A DNA stretch of 64,000 bases from Terrimonas sp. (GCF_003075435.1 NZ_QCZJ01000010.1:124001-188000), one strand, 5' to 3'; counted from the first letter of the stretch, positions 8,012 to 18,161 are shown. Notes: a model not told the origin generated them from the letters alone. Program-made: numbers and translations.

Positions 8012-9563
8012 CCAAAGCGCATCCCGTTTTTTACAAGGCATCGCATTTGTTTTGATGATGCTGGTATCGTATGGCAATGGGTATGCACAGCAAGCTTCCC
8101 ATCCTAACATTATTATCTTTTTGGTTGATGATATGGGATGGGAAGATACATCTGTTCCATTTTCAGGAACGGTAACTGCCAATAACAAAAAATATCATAC
8201 GCCTAATATGGAGCGGCTGGCTAGAGGCGGATTAAAATTTACCAATGCCTATGCGGCACCCGTATGTACACCCACACGGGTAAGCATTATTACCGGTATG
8301 AATGTAGCGCATCATGGCGTTACCAACTGGACATCACCATTTAAGGATACTTATTCAGATGCGAAAGACAGTCTGTATGATCCTGCCAATTGGAATGTGA
8401 ATGGTTTTACGCCGGTTGCAGGTATAGATAAAGCGGTACATGCAACTGCATTACCGCAATTGCTGAAAGAAGCAGGGTATTTTACAATTCATGTTGGTAA
8501 AGCACACTGGGGACCGCAGGGAACACCAGGCGCAAGCCCTTATAATGTTGGCTTTATTGTTAATATTTCCGGTCATGCCGCGGGCCATCCGCAGAGTTAT
8601 CTTTCTGAAGACAATTATGGCAACCTGCCGGGTAAAAATGCACCTCAATCCGTGCCCGACCTGGAGCAATATTACCAGTCAGGTACATTTTTAACCGAAG
8701 CACTAACGCAGGAGGCTATACGAAGTTTGGAATATCCTGTTTCCAGAAAGCAACCTTTCTTTTTAAATTTCGGGCATTACGCGGTGCATGTGCCTTTGAT
8801 GGCAGATAAAAGATATTATCAAAAATATATTGACCGCGGACTGGATTCTGCTGAAGCTAAATATGCTTCGCTGATAGAAGGCATGGATAAAAGTTTGGGT
8901 GATGTGCTGGATTTTGTAGAGAAGAAGGGCATTAAAAATAATACCGTTATACTTTTTCTTACAGATAATGGCGGGCTTGCCCTTACGCCTCCGAGGGGTG
9001 GAACGCATCTAACGCACAATGCTCCGTTAAAGGCCGGTAAAGGTTCGGTATATGAAGGCGGCATCCGTGTGCCTTTTATTATTCAATATCCGCCATTGAT
9101 TAAGGCAGGAGGCACTACGGAAAATCCTGTTATAGCAGAAGATATTTTTCCTGGCATACTTGAATTAGCCGGTGTCCGTAATTATAAAACTATTCAGGAA
9201 GTTGATGGAAGATCATTCGTTCCGGTATTGAAAAATCCATCCATAACAGATACTGCGAGGGTATTGCTGTGGCACTATCCCAATAACTGGAAAAACCAGG
9301 CAATACCCGGCACCAATTATTTCAGTGCATTAAGAAAAGGAAATTGGAAATTAGTATACAGTCAGCGTAATAATACCGCGGAGCTGTATGATTTGTCTAA
9401 AGACCTGGAAGAAGAGAAAGATTTGTCAGCTGCTTACCCGGACAAAACCAGGGAATTGATAAATCTTTTAGGGAAGCGATTAAAAGATTACAAGGCGCCA
9501 ATGCCTATTGATAAAAAAACAAATAAGCCGTTGCCATACCCTGGTGATGGCGTAAATAAGTAA
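7998..9563 (+). CDS. S1-family sulfatase (exported)
   Basis: About 521 residues from ATG 7998, which overlaps the SusD stop by 14 nt. A signal peptide ending near YAQQ precedes NIIIFLVDDMGW, the first metal-binding Asp pair. The formylglycine signature CTPTR (C-x-P-x-R) is followed by VSIITGM. Further sites are VGKAHWGP and FLTDNGG. S1 sulfatases hydrolyse sulfate esters after the Cys is oxidised to formylglycine by a maturase, which is not in this window. The periplasmic location fits degradation of a SusCD-imported substrate. Confidence 0.95.
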   Translation: MMDTNQSASRFLQGIAFVLMMLVSYGNGYAQQASHPNIIIFLVDDMGWEDTSVPFSGTVTANNKKYHTPNMERLARGGLKFTNAYAAPVCTPTRVSIITGMNVAHHGVTNWTSPFKDTYSDAKDSLYDPANWNVNGFTPVAGIDKAVHATALPQLLKEAGYFTIHVGKAHWGPQGTPGASPYNVGFIVNISGHAAGHPQSYLSEDNYGNLPGKNAPQSVPDLEQYYQSGTFLTEALTQEAIRSLEYPVSRKQPFFLNFGHYAVHVPLMADKRYYQKYIDRGLDSAEAKYASLIEGMDKSLGDVLDFVEKKGIKNNTVILFLTDNGGLALTPPRGGTHLTHNAPLKAGKGSVYEGGIRVPFIIQYPPLIKAGGTTENPVIAEDIFPGILELAGVRNYKTIQEVDGRSFVPVLKNPSITDTARVLLWHYPNNWKNQAIPGTNYFSALRKGNWKLVYSQRNNTAELYDLSKDLEEEKDLSAAYPDKTRELINLLGKRLKDYKAPMPIDKKTNKPLPYPGDGVNK

Positions 9564-9570
9564 TAAAAAG

Positions 9571-11190
9571 ATGACAATGAAAAAAATAAGCTTGTTCATG
9601 ATGTTGTTGTTGTGCATCGGCGTTGCTTTTGCACAGAATAAGAGGCCCAATATCGTTTTTATTTTTTCAGATGACCATGCTTACCAGGCAACAAGCGCTT
9701 ACGGTAATAAATTGATTCAAACGCCTGGAATTGACCGCATAGCAAAAGACGGTGCTTTGCTGGAAAATAATTTTGTGACGAATTCCATTTGCGGACCAAG
9801 CCGGGCAACATTGTTAACAGGTAAGTATAGTCACAAAAATGGATTTTACGATAACACTGGAAAAAAGTTTGATACCGCTCAACTGGTTTTTCCTGAATTA
9901 CTACAAAAAAATGGTTACCAAACTGCCTGGATTGGTAAAATGCATTTACATGCATTACCCAGGGGCTTTGATTATTTAAATGTATTAGCCGGCGCCGGGG
10001 GGCAGGGTACTTATTTTAATCCTGATTTTGTTAACCAGGATAATGATACTGCTTCGTATAAGGGGTATGTAACAAACCTGATCACAGATTTTTTCTTTGA
10101 CTGGTTAAGCAACAGGGATACAAGTAAACCTTTTTTTGCCTTAGTTGGAGAAAAAGCAACGCACAGAACATGGCTGCCTGATATTCCTGATCTAGGGGCA
10201 TATGATGATATTGATTTTCCATTACCGGATGATTTTTTTGATAACTATGATACACGGCTGGCAGCTAAAGACCAGGATATGACTATTGACAAAACCATGC
10301 GGTTGAAAGAGGACCTGAAAGTGGGAGAAAAATTTGGTACTGATATCACTGATGAAGATATAGACCAGCAGATCAGGAATCTGCAGAAACAAAATCCAAA
10401 CTATAAAGTAAATAAAGCGCAGTTTAGAAAAGGAAGTCTTGATAGTGCGCAAACAAAGGCCTATAGGGCATATTACGGAAAAATTACAAAAGAGTTTGAA
10501 GAAAAAAAGCTAACCGGCAAAGAACTGGTGAAATGGAAATACCAGCGGTATTTGAAAGATTATTATGCCACAGCTAAATCAATGGACCGTAATATAGAAA
10601 AAATACTGCATTATCTCGACAGCACCGGTCTCAGCAAAAACACGGTAGTGATTTATGCATCAGACCAGGGTTTTTATCTTGGTGAGCACGGATGGTTTGA
10701 TAAAAGATTTATTTATGAGCAATCTTTAAAAACATCTTTTCTTATTAAATATCCCGGCGTAATAAAATCCGGTATACGCGTTAATGATTTTGTTTCAAAT
10801 ATTGACTGGGCGCCAACTGTTTTAGATATTGCCGGTGTAAAGAGCCCTGCAGAAATACAAGGGCAGTCTTTTTTGCCTGCACTGAAACAACAAACCCCAA
10901 AAGACTGGAGAAAAGATTTTTATTATCACTATTACGAATACCCGCAGCCGCATCATGTATCACCTCATTTTGGCATCAGGACCAAAGATTATTTGCTGGT
11001 TCGTTTTTATAAGGGTGTAGAAAGCTGGGAATTGTTTGATCTGAAAAAAGATCCTGATGAATTGAATAATGTTTATGCCGATGTGAAATATCAAAAGATT
11101 GTAGCTGATCTTAAAAGCAGGCTTAAAAAACTGATACTTCAATATGATGATAAAGACGCGCTGGAGATTTTTAATCAGCAGCTACCATAA
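9571..11190 (+). CDS. S1-family sulfatase (exported), second of three
   Basis: 539 residues with signal peptide (MKKISLFMMLLLCIGVAFAQ) and NIVFIFSDDHAY metal motif. The formylglycine signature CGPSRATLLTGK, the catalytic IGKMHLHALP and the metal-binding SDQGFYLGEHGW segment all resemble glucosamine-6-sulfatase or iduronate-sulfatase-like S1 subfamilies. A polar insertion of about 100 residues (roughly 220-330, rich in Lys/Asp) separates the two halves. It follows the first sulfatase by 7 bp. Sequence overlap with the next reading frame shows the operon is tightly packed. Confidence 0.95.
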   Translation: MTMKKISLFMMLLLCIGVAFAQNKRPNIVFIFSDDHAYQATSAYGNKLIQTPGIDRIAKDGALLENNFVTNSICGPSRATLLTGKYSHKNGFYDNTGKKFDTAQLVFPELLQKNGYQTAWIGKMHLHALPRGFDYLNVLAGAGGQGTYFNPDFVNQDNDTASYKGYVTNLITDFFFDWLSNRDTSKPFFALVGEKATHRTWLPDIPDLGAYDDIDFPLPDDFFDNYDTRLAAKDQDMTIDKTMRLKEDLKVGEKFGTDITDEDIDQQIRNLQKQNPNYKVNKAQFRKGSLDSAQTKAYRAYYGKITKEFEEKKLTGKELVKWKYQRYLKDYYATAKSMDRNIEKILHYLDSTGLSKNTVVIYASDQGFYLGEHGWFDKRFIYEQSLKTSFLIKYPGVIKSGIRVNDFVSNIDWAPTVLDIAGVKSPAEIQGQSFLPALKQQTPKDWRKDFYYHYYEYPQPHHVSPHFGIRTKDYLLVRFYKGVESWELFDLKKDPDELNNVYADVKYQKIVADLKSRLKKLILQYDDKDALEIFNQQLP

Positions 11191-11215
11191 ATCCAAAACG
11201 ATTAATAATACTGAA

Positions 11216-12622
11216 ATGGATAATAAAAGAATTATATCAATTGGTTTTGTCATACTGTTTTTTGTGTCAGGAATAAATGTTATTGCTGCCCAGGGCAAAT
11301 CTTCGGGTAAACGCCCGAATTTTATTTTAATACTTACCGACGATCAGGGCTATGGGGATTTGAGTATTAATGGTAATCCAACTATTAAAACACCAAATAT
11401 AGACCGGCTTGCACTGGAAGGGCAGAAGTGGACAAATTTTTATGTAGCAGCCAATGTATGTACGCCCTCAAGAGCCGGATTGATAACCGGCCGCTTACCT
11501 ATACGCAGTGGTATGCAGGGAACAAAGCAGGCAAGGGTATTGTTTCCCAAATCAAAAGGAGGATTGCCGGAAAGTGAAGTAACCATTGCTGAGTTATTAA
11601 AGCAAAAAGGATATCATACTGCAATGATCGGCAAATGGCATTTGGGCAGCCTTCCGCAGTACCTGCCGCTCAACAATGGCTTTGATTATTATTATGGTCT
11701 TCCTTACAGCAACGATATGGACAAAGTTGATTCTGTTCCTTACCTTAAAGCTATAACCGAACCGAGGAATGAATATTTCCAGGTACCGCTTTACAGAAAT
11801 AAGGATATTATAGAAAAACCGGCGAATCAGAATACCTTAACGCAAAGGTATACAGCGGAGGCTGTGAGATATATAACTGATCATAAAAAAGAGCCTTTCT
11901 TTATTTATTTCGCTCATTCCATGCCGCATGTGCCTTTGTTTCCTAATCCCAGGTTTGCCGGTAAAAGCGCAAGAGGAATTTACGGTGATATTATTGAAGA
12001 GATTGACTGGAGTGTGGGTGAGATATTAAAAGCATTAAAGCAAAATGCCATTGACGATAATACTTATATTGTTTTTATAAGCGATAATGGTCCGTGGAAA
12101 TTATTCAGGGAACTGGGTGGTTCAACCGGCCCGTTATATGGCGCAAAGGGCAATAGTTACGAAGGCGGAGTGCGTGTTCCTGCCATTATATGGAGTAAAA
12201 AAAATGTTTTTGCCGGGCAGGTTACGGAAATTGGCAGCAGCCTGGATATTCTTCCTACGTTCGCGAAACTGGCTGGCGTTGATCTCCCGGCAGACAGGGT
12301 GTATGATGGTTATGATTTAAGCAGTGTTCTATCAGGCAGCAGCAATAAAAGTCCTCGCGATGAAATGTATTATTACCATGCAGATACATTGGTGGCTGTT
12401 CGTAAAGGAGTGTACAAGTTGTTGTTGTATGGCAATAGCGAAGTGGGTTACCCGGATGCATTAAAAAAGTTAGATAAGCCTGTCTTGTATAATTTGAATG
12501 AAGATATCTCCGAAAGATATGACATCTCGGATAAGCACCCCCGAACAGTGCAGCAACTGATCGCATTATTAGAGCAACACAGCAAAACCATCACGCGGGT
12601 AGAAGATCAGCTGTTGAAATAA
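11216..12622 (+). CDS. S1-family sulfatase (exported), third of three
   Basis: About 468 residues. ATG 11216 was chosen because it begins a signal peptide (MDNKRIISIGFVILFFVSG), while the open frame further upstream overlaps the preceding gene. Arylsulfatase-A-like motifs: FILILTDDQGYGD, formylglycine signature CTPSRAGLITGR, IGKWHLGSLP and FISDNGPW. It lies 25 bp after the second sulfatase and ends the operon. The three enzymes differ clearly in sequence, so they are likely to act on different sulfate positions or substrates rather than being recent duplicates. Confidence 0.95.
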   Translation: MDNKRIISIGFVILFFVSGINVIAAQGKSSGKRPNFILILTDDQGYGDLSINGNPTIKTPNIDRLALEGQKWTNFYVAANVCTPSRAGLITGRLPIRSGMQGTKQARVLFPKSKGGLPESEVTIAELLKQKGYHTAMIGKWHLGSLPQYLPLNNGFDYYYGLPYSNDMDKVDSVPYLKAITEPRNEYFQVPLYRNKDIIEKPANQNTLTQRYTAEAVRYITDHKKEPFFIYFAHSMPHVPLFPNPRFAGKSARGIYGDIIEEIDWSVGEILKALKQNAIDDNTYIVFISDNGPWKLFRELGGSTGPLYGAKGNSYEGGVRVPAIIWSKKNVFAGQVTEIGSSLDILPTFAKLAGVDLPADRVYDGYDLSSVLSGSSNKSPRDEMYYYHADTLVAVRKGVYKLLLYGNSEVGYPDALKKLDKPVLYNLNEDISERYDISDKHPRTVQQLIALLEQHSKTITRVEDQLLK

Positions 12623-12790
12623 GAAGTGTTAGGCCGAATACCGGTAACCTGCACCTGAAGTTGTATTGATGCTATAAAACATGTTTGTGTATTTTTTTTA
12701 ATCATGTATTTTTTAGCTGATTGTACCTATTGTTATCATGAAGTTGGTGGTGTATATTAGCCTGATACAAATGACACCTTCTGTTTTATT

Positions 12791-13390
12791 ATGGCGCTTC
12801 TTAAGCAGTTAAATATATTGACATTTTTTATTTTAACGCTGGCGACAACTGCTTCATGCCAGGCGAAAAATTCAAATAAAAGCAATCAGGAAGTCTATAC
12901 AACAGTAAAAGGACTTCGCTCATTTCAACAAATATTTTGGGATAGTTTACCTGAGCCAACAGGATACGTTAATGACTACGAAAATCTTTATACGGATACC
13001 GAAGAAAAAGCCCTGGATAGTTTAATGAGTGATTTTCAGAAAAGTACTGCTATCCAAATTGTATTAATCACTTTTGATACAACAATGACAACGAAAGATA
13101 GCCTTGAAGCATTGACGTTAAGAATTTTAAATGCTTGGGGAGTTGGGCAAAAAGATAAAAACAATGGTATAGTAGTCGGCATTAGTAGCGGATACAGGAA
13201 AATGCGAATTCAAAATGGTTACGGAATAGAAAGAATCTTGACAAACAGCGAAACAAAAGAGATTATTGACACAGCTTTTATACCAGGTTTCAAAGAAGGG
13301 AAATATTTTGAAGGAACATTGACAGGGCTTAAAACATTGATGGCAACTCTATTGAAGAATGCTGAAGAAAGGTCCAGGGTAAAATTCTAA
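12791..13390 (+). CDS. TPM-domain (TLP18.3/Psb32/MOLO-1-like) lipoprotein
   Basis: 199 residues with a lipoprotein-type signal (lipobox TASC near residue 23). The TPM domain is recognised by YVNDYENLYTDTEEKALDSL, then QIVLITFDTT and the GVGQKDKNNGIVVGIS...RKMRIQNGYGIE core (about residues 55-185). TPM proteins are small periplasmic or membrane proteins, some with acid-phosphatase activity, of unsettled function in bacteria. There is no C-terminal transmembrane segment or Gly-rich tail, unlike the YgcG form. It is monocistronic, and codons and gaps separate it from the sulfatase operon. Confidence 0.8.
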   Translation: MALLKQLNILTFFILTLATTASCQAKNSNKSNQEVYTTVKGLRSFQQIFWDSLPEPTGYVNDYENLYTDTEEKALDSLMSDFQKSTAIQIVLITFDTTMTTKDSLEALTLRILNAWGVGQKDKNNGIVVGISSGYRKMRIQNGYGIERILTNSETKEIIDTAFIPGFKEGKYFEGTLTGLKTLMATLLKNAEERSRVKF

Positions 13391-13667
13391 GTCTGCTAAT
13401 GTTGACAGGACAAAAAGGTATGTAAAAGCAGCTTCCCCCGGTAGCAGTGGCGATGAACAAATCAATATCTTAGTGTTACTGTCAGCTACATACCCGGTTG
13501 ACCGAATACTAATGAGCTACAAAAAATGTTCCTGGTTTTGGTGCCTTACATTGTATACTGACGATTATTAAAATTTAATCACAAGCTAAATATGGCTAAG
13601 AAATGCTAATTTCCAGTCTGCATAAAGCCCTGTTTGTTGGGCCTAAGTTTAAAAAAGCACCATTACA

Positions 13668-16388
13668 TTGGCAGGATATCCTAAAGACATAAAATTCAAA
13701 TATAACTGGCGAAAATACCAACAGCGGGTGCTTGACGACTTGCAAGAACACCTTATGGATGGACATTTACACGTTATTGCACCACCGGGTTCGGGCAAAA
13801 CGATTTTGGGACTTGAAGTGGCTATCCGGCTAAAAAAACCAACCTTAATACTTGCTCCAACTATTGCAATTCGTAACCAGTGGATACAAAGATTTTGTGA
13901 ACTGTTTTTGCAAGCGACGCAAATACCCGATTGGATTTCGAGGGATATTCGCAACCCCAAATTTATGACTGTTGTAACCTATCAAGGACTTCACGCAGCT
14001 TGTAATAATTTTAGAATTGAAGAAGATGATAAGGAAGAAGAAGAATGGGAAGAAAATGGAAACAGCAAAACAACAAATGCTAACCTTGACAATATTGTAA
14101 GCGGATTAAAATCGCAAAACATAAAAACCATTGTTGTGGACGAAGCACACCACCTGAAAAACGAATGGTGGCTAACCCTAACAAAAGTTAAAGAAAAATT
14201 AGACCCGGTTGTTGTGGGGCTGACAGCAACGCCACCTTATGATGTAACAGCAACAGAATGGCAACGGTATATTGACCTGAACGGAATTGTTGATACGGAA
14301 ATTTCAGTTCCCGAATTGGTTATTGAAGGAGATTTATGTCCGCATCAGGATTACGTTTATTTTACTTCGCCAACTGAAAAAGAAAATCAAAGCATTGTCG
14401 ATTTCAGGAAAAAAATTGAAAAACTTTTTCAGGAAATAAGGAAAGATGAAACAATTATTAAAGCCATTGAACAACATCCTATCTGGCAAAGGCCAAATGA
14501 ACATGTAGACTGGATTTACAATAATCTTTCCTGTTATTCGGCTTGTTTAATTTTTCTTCACGATAAAGGAAAAGAAATTTCAGAGTTCCATCTTGAGATT
14601 ATCGGAGATGTAAAATTTGAGATCCCCAAATTGGATTACGGGTGGATGGAAACACTTTTGGACTTTTATCTTTACAAAGAAAAGGAGTATTTTAAAGCAT
14701 TTGAAGAACATCAAATTTTACTCGAAAACAAATTAAGAAGATATGGGGCGATTGAAAGGCGGCAGATCAAGTTTGCTCATAATAAACGTGTAACAGGTTT
14801 TCTAACTTCAAGTATCAGTAAGCTAAATGGAATTAAAAGAATAGTTGATTTTGAATATGCACAATTAGGCAAAGATTTGCGGTTGGTAATTCTTTCTGAT
14901 TTTATAAGAAAGGAGTTTTTTCTCAATACAAAGGAAAATAATGTCGAACTTAATAAAATTGGGATTATTCCCATTTTTGAGAAATTAAGACGAGAAAATA
15001 CCGACAACAAGAAAATTGGTGTGTTGACAGGTTCGATGATTATCATTCCGAAAACGGCATATGAAGCATTTGAAGCAAAAGCAAGCAAGTTTGGAATGGC
15101 ACAAATCAATGCGAGCCCTGTTCCGTTTGACAACAATTATATTTTAATTCATCAAACTGAGCAACTTAAACACAATATTGTCCATATTGTTACACAAATT
15201 TTTCAGCAAGGAGAGATTGAGATTTTAATCGGGACTAAATCATTACTTGGTGAAGGTTGGGATGCTCCTGCAATCAACTCCTTGATATTAGCAAGCTTTG
15301 TGGGTTCGTTTGTTCTTTCCAATCAAATGCGTGGCAGAGCTATTAGAACACAAAACGGCAATCAAAATAAAACGGCAAACATTTGGCATTTGGTCTGTAT
15401 TGACCCCACTTCTGCCGTAGGTGGAGATGATTTTGAGTTATTAAAAAGGCGTTTCAGAAGTTTTGTAGGTGTTTCTTTTAAAAAAGAACCTTCTATCGAA
15501 AACGGGATCGGTAGATTGAATTTGCCTGAAAATATCTACCACAAAGAAGGAGCAGAAAAGAAAAATGATGAAATGCTTTCATTGGCAGGCAATAGAGAAA
15601 GTCTGAAACAGCGTTGGGAAGAAGCATTAGCGACAGGTGTAAATCTTGTGGAAGAAATCAAAATACCATTCCCTGAAGAAAAAGCATACAAGACTATCAA
15701 ATCAATGTATCTGACCAGGACCATTGCCAACTTAATTGCTACACTTGGGTTTAGCTTGCTTACTTATTTTGACGGATTACTACAAGGCTTGTGGCGTTCT
15801 ATCCGAAATATTAAAACGCTTCAGGATTTTTATCTTATCCTGATTTTATTTGCAGGTATGGGAGTTCTTTTTTTTGGCAGGCAAACCTACAAAGCTTTGC
15901 GACTCTATCTTAAGTATCGGGATATTTCAAAAGACATCAGGCAAATTGGAGAAGCATTACTGAACTCACTAATTAAAGCAAATGTAATTCTCACGGACTA
16001 TTCAAAATTAAAAGTTATGGCAACAGTTGACAGTTTTGGTGCTGTTTATTGCCACTTAGAAGGCGGAACAACTTTTGATAAATCAACTTTTATTAATGCT
16101 TTGCAGGAGATTATTGTCCCTATTGATAACCCGCGGTATGTAATTATCAGAAAAAGCAGGTTCATGCTTTTTATTAAACAAAAAGATTATCATTCCGTTC
16201 CCGAGATACTTGGGCGAAACAAAAACCTGGCGGAATATTTCAAGTACCAATGGGAACGATTAGTTGGGGCTTGTGACTTGATTTTTACGAGGACAATTGA
16301 CGGGCGAAAATTACTTTTGAAATCGAGAGTAAAATCATTAACGGCACAATTCGACGACAAAATAGAACACATAAACAAATGGAGATAA
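13668..16388 (+). CDS. SF2 DEAD/DEAH-box helicase with C-terminal membrane hairpin
   Basis: About 906 residues, starting at TTG 13668 (no in-frame ATG before the upstream stop at 13650). Helicase motifs: Walker A APPGSGKT (about 40), TIVVDEAHH (motif II), GLTATPP (motif III), then GTKSLLGEGWDAP and QMRGRAIR (motifs V and VI). Residues about 280-450 form a large insertion. Two hydrophobic segments, roughly 683-703 and 720-738, predict membrane anchoring, followed by a C-terminal domain of about 165 residues. No recognised named family. It may be a defence or nucleic-acid surveillance protein. An attC-like palindrome follows the gene. Confidence 0.8.
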   Translation: MAGYPKDIKFKYNWRKYQQRVLDDLQEHLMDGHLHVIAPPGSGKTILGLEVAIRLKKPTLILAPTIAIRNQWIQRFCELFLQATQIPDWISRDIRNPKFMTVVTYQGLHAACNNFRIEEDDKEEEEWEENGNSKTTNANLDNIVSGLKSQNIKTIVVDEAHHLKNEWWLTLTKVKEKLDPVVVGLTATPPYDVTATEWQRYIDLNGIVDTEISVPELVIEGDLCPHQDYVYFTSPTEKENQSIVDFRKKIEKLFQEIRKDETIIKAIEQHPIWQRPNEHVDWIYNNLSCYSACLIFLHDKGKEISEFHLEIIGDVKFEIPKLDYGWMETLLDFYLYKEKEYFKAFEEHQILLENKLRRYGAIERRQIKFAHNKRVTGFLTSSISKLNGIKRIVDFEYAQLGKDLRLVILSDFIRKEFFLNTKENNVELNKIGIIPIFEKLRRENTDNKKIGVLTGSMIIIPKTAYEAFEAKASKFGMAQINASPVPFDNNYILIHQTEQLKHNIVHIVTQIFQQGEIEILIGTKSLLGEGWDAPAINSLILASFVGSFVLSNQMRGRAIRTQNGNQNKTANIWHLVCIDPTSAVGGDDFELLKRRFRSFVGVSFKKEPSIENGIGRLNLPENIYHKEGAEKKNDEMLSLAGNRESLKQRWEEALATGVNLVEEIKIPFPEEKAYKTIKSMYLTRTIANLIATLGFSLLTYFDGLLQGLWRSIRNIKTLQDFYLILILFAGMGVLFFGRQTYKALRLYLKYRDISKDIRQIGEALLNSLIKANVILTDYSKLKVMATVDSFGAVYCHLEGGTTFDKSTFINALQEIIVPIDNPRYVIIRKSRFMLFIKQKDYHSVPEILGRNKNLAEYFKYQWERLVGACDLIFTRTIDGRKLLLKSRVKSLTAQFDDKIEHINKWR

Positions 16389-16403
16389 GAAGGACTGGCA
16401 TTC

Positions 16404-16516
16404 AACAAGCAGTTCTATGCAAGTTGGGCTTGACTTTGTAGTCATCAGCTCTTTTCAATTGGCAGCGGTTGTGTACAAAAGGCATAATACCCAACCTGCA
16501 TAATACCCGGCTTGTT
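16404..16516 (+). repeat. attC-like imperfect palindrome after the helicase gene
   Basis: Paired blocks run in mirror order: AACAAGC (16404) with GCTTGTT (16510), TATGCA (16416) with TGCATA (16497), and GTTGGG (16423) with CCCAAC (16490). The outer ATTCAAC (16400-16406) fits the RYYYAAC core of integron attC sites; the other end, GTTATAT, fits GTTRRRY less well. The arrangement resembles the palindromes at 41423, 49727 and 50275. A GTTGGGCC motif at 13636, just before the helicase, could be the other cassette end, but that match is weak. Confidence 0.5.
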
Positions 16517-16593
16517 ATATATCTTTTCTTGCAACACACATTTTATTATTTATGGCGGATTTTGTTTCTTTACTATTTATACATTGAAATTAT

Positions 16594-17040
16594 ATGAGAA
16601 ATATTTTTTACCTGATATTTATATTTATACCTGCAGTGTCATTTTCTCAAACGCCTGACAATGACTCAACAGAACAAATTATAAGGGTTATATGCGATGA
16701 TAAAATTTTTGAAAAATGCGAAATACCTGTCGGGTTTAAAAACGGTCAATTGGCCGTAAAAGACAGCATAACAAATTATTTGAAAGAAAATAATACACAG
16801 TTTCAAAACGGAAAAGCAACTTTTCAATTTGTTGTAGCAAAAAATGCTAAAGTTTGCGATGTTAAAAAGGTATCCGGAAATATTGCGAGCGAAGGAAATA
16901 TAATCAAAGCGCTACAGCAAATAGCTGATTTATGGACAGTCGGAAAACAGAATTCCCGCTTTATATGCAGTTATGCAAGACTTGAAATTGAGATTATTGA
17001 TTACAGCGTCAAAGTTAACCTGACCAATCTCCATAAATAG
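16594..17040 (+). CDS. Secreted protein with TonB C-terminal-like domain
   Basis: 148 residues with a signal peptide (MRNIFYLIFIFIPAVSFSQ). The mature part contains KATFQFVVAKNAKVCDVKKVSGN, which resembles the TonB_C fold pattern of a beta strand, turn and beta strand found in Bacteroidota energy-transducer-like proteins. Three Cys residues (VICDDKIFEKCEI and VCDV) could pair. It lies directly after the palindrome at 16404-16516 and reads in the same direction as the helicase. The assignment to TonB_C is by pattern only. Confidence 0.55.
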   Translation: MRNIFYLIFIFIPAVSFSQTPDNDSTEQIIRVICDDKIFEKCEIPVGFKNGQLAVKDSITNYLKENNTQFQNGKATFQFVVAKNAKVCDVKKVSGNIASEGNIIKALQQIADLWTVGKQNSRFICSYARLEIEIIDYSVKVNLTNLHK

Positions 17041-17154
17041 TATTACTTCAGTTTTAATACTTTGAAATTCAGGTTCCGCCTGGGCAGGTGAATGACTGAA
17101 CTTTTTAAAGCTTGGTATCGACTCCTGCTTAGCATTTTGTAAGTAAATTGCGCT

Positions 17155-18045
17155 ATGAAAACTTTTTTTTCAACGGGCACTATTATCATATTTTCTTTCC
17201 TGTCTTTACAGGTTTTTTCGCAGAAAAAGTATTTTATCAAGCTGAATAATCAAAAAGCTTTGCTGGATTATTTTCATTATTACGGTAAAGCTCATGCGCC
17301 TGTTATCAGCGGGCACAGGGGAGGAGTGATGAGTGATTTTCCTGAGAACTCGATAGAAACATTTGTGAATACACTAAAATATACTTCCGCATTTTATGAG
17401 ATAGACCCACGGCTTACCAAAGACAGTGTGGTTGTACTGATGCATGACGCAACACTTGACCGTACAACAACAGGCAAAGGAAAGGTTAGTGACTATACCT
17501 ATAAACAATTACAACAATTTTTCTTAAAAGATGTTGATGGGAAAGTAACTTCTTATAAAATTCCCACACTGCTTGAAGCTTTACAGTGGAGTAAGGGGAA
17601 AACGGTGCTTAATCTCGATCATAAAGGTGTCCCTTTTGAAATGATAGCGGCTATAATAAAGCAGAGTAAAAATCCGATAGTCATGCTTACAATTCACAGT
17701 CCGGAGCAGGCGCGGTTTTATCTGGATAATGATCCCAACAGTATGTTTTCCGTGCATATACTTACAAAGGAGGCTTACGATAAATATGAGGCAGCTGATA
17801 TTCCCTGGAAGAATATGATAGCATATATAGGTCCAAAGCTCACAGGTGAAAACAGGGTGTTGATGAAATTGTTGCATGAAAAAGGAGTGATGTGCATGGT
17901 GTCTGCGGCGCCTACATTTGACAAGCTTCCTGGTACCGCTGAGCGGGCAAAAAGCTATCGCGAAATTTTTTCCGAGGGTGTTGATATTCTTGAATCAGAT
18001 TTGCCCATAGAAGTTGCAAAAGCAGTGAATACTGATAAAAGATGA
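17155..18045 (+). CDS. Glycerophosphodiester phosphodiesterase (GDPD) family protein
   Basis: 296 residues with a signal peptide (ending VFSQ), so probably periplasmic. GDPD motifs: ISGHRGG with the catalytic His, ENSIETF, a metal-binding E-x-D (YEIDPRLTKD), then LMHDATLDRTTTGKG with the second catalytic His. GDPDs split glycerophosphodiesters into sn-glycerol-3-phosphate and an alcohol. The C-terminal half keeps the TIM-barrel pattern, including VDILESDLP. No obvious operon partner; the two-component pair downstream begins 128 bp later. Confidence 0.9.
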   Translation: MKTFFSTGTIIIFSFLSLQVFSQKKYFIKLNNQKALLDYFHYYGKAHAPVISGHRGGVMSDFPENSIETFVNTLKYTSAFYEIDPRLTKDSVVVLMHDATLDRTTTGKGKVSDYTYKQLQQFFLKDVDGKVTSYKIPTLLEALQWSKGKTVLNLDHKGVPFEMIAAIIKQSKNPIVMLTIHSPEQARFYLDNDPNSMFSVHILTKEAYDKYEAADIPWKNMIAYIGPKLTGENRVLMKLLHEKGVMCMVSAAPTFDKLPGTAERAKSYREIFSEGVDILESDLPIEVAKAVNTDKR

Positions 18046-18161
18046 TTTTGTTCAATACCTGTTTGCAAGGATACCTTGCTCCGTTCATCGATAAATCCGG
18101 TTTTCTGTCTACGAAATAAACCTGTGCCGTAATAAATGATATGGCAACAGCGCTCAGCCAT

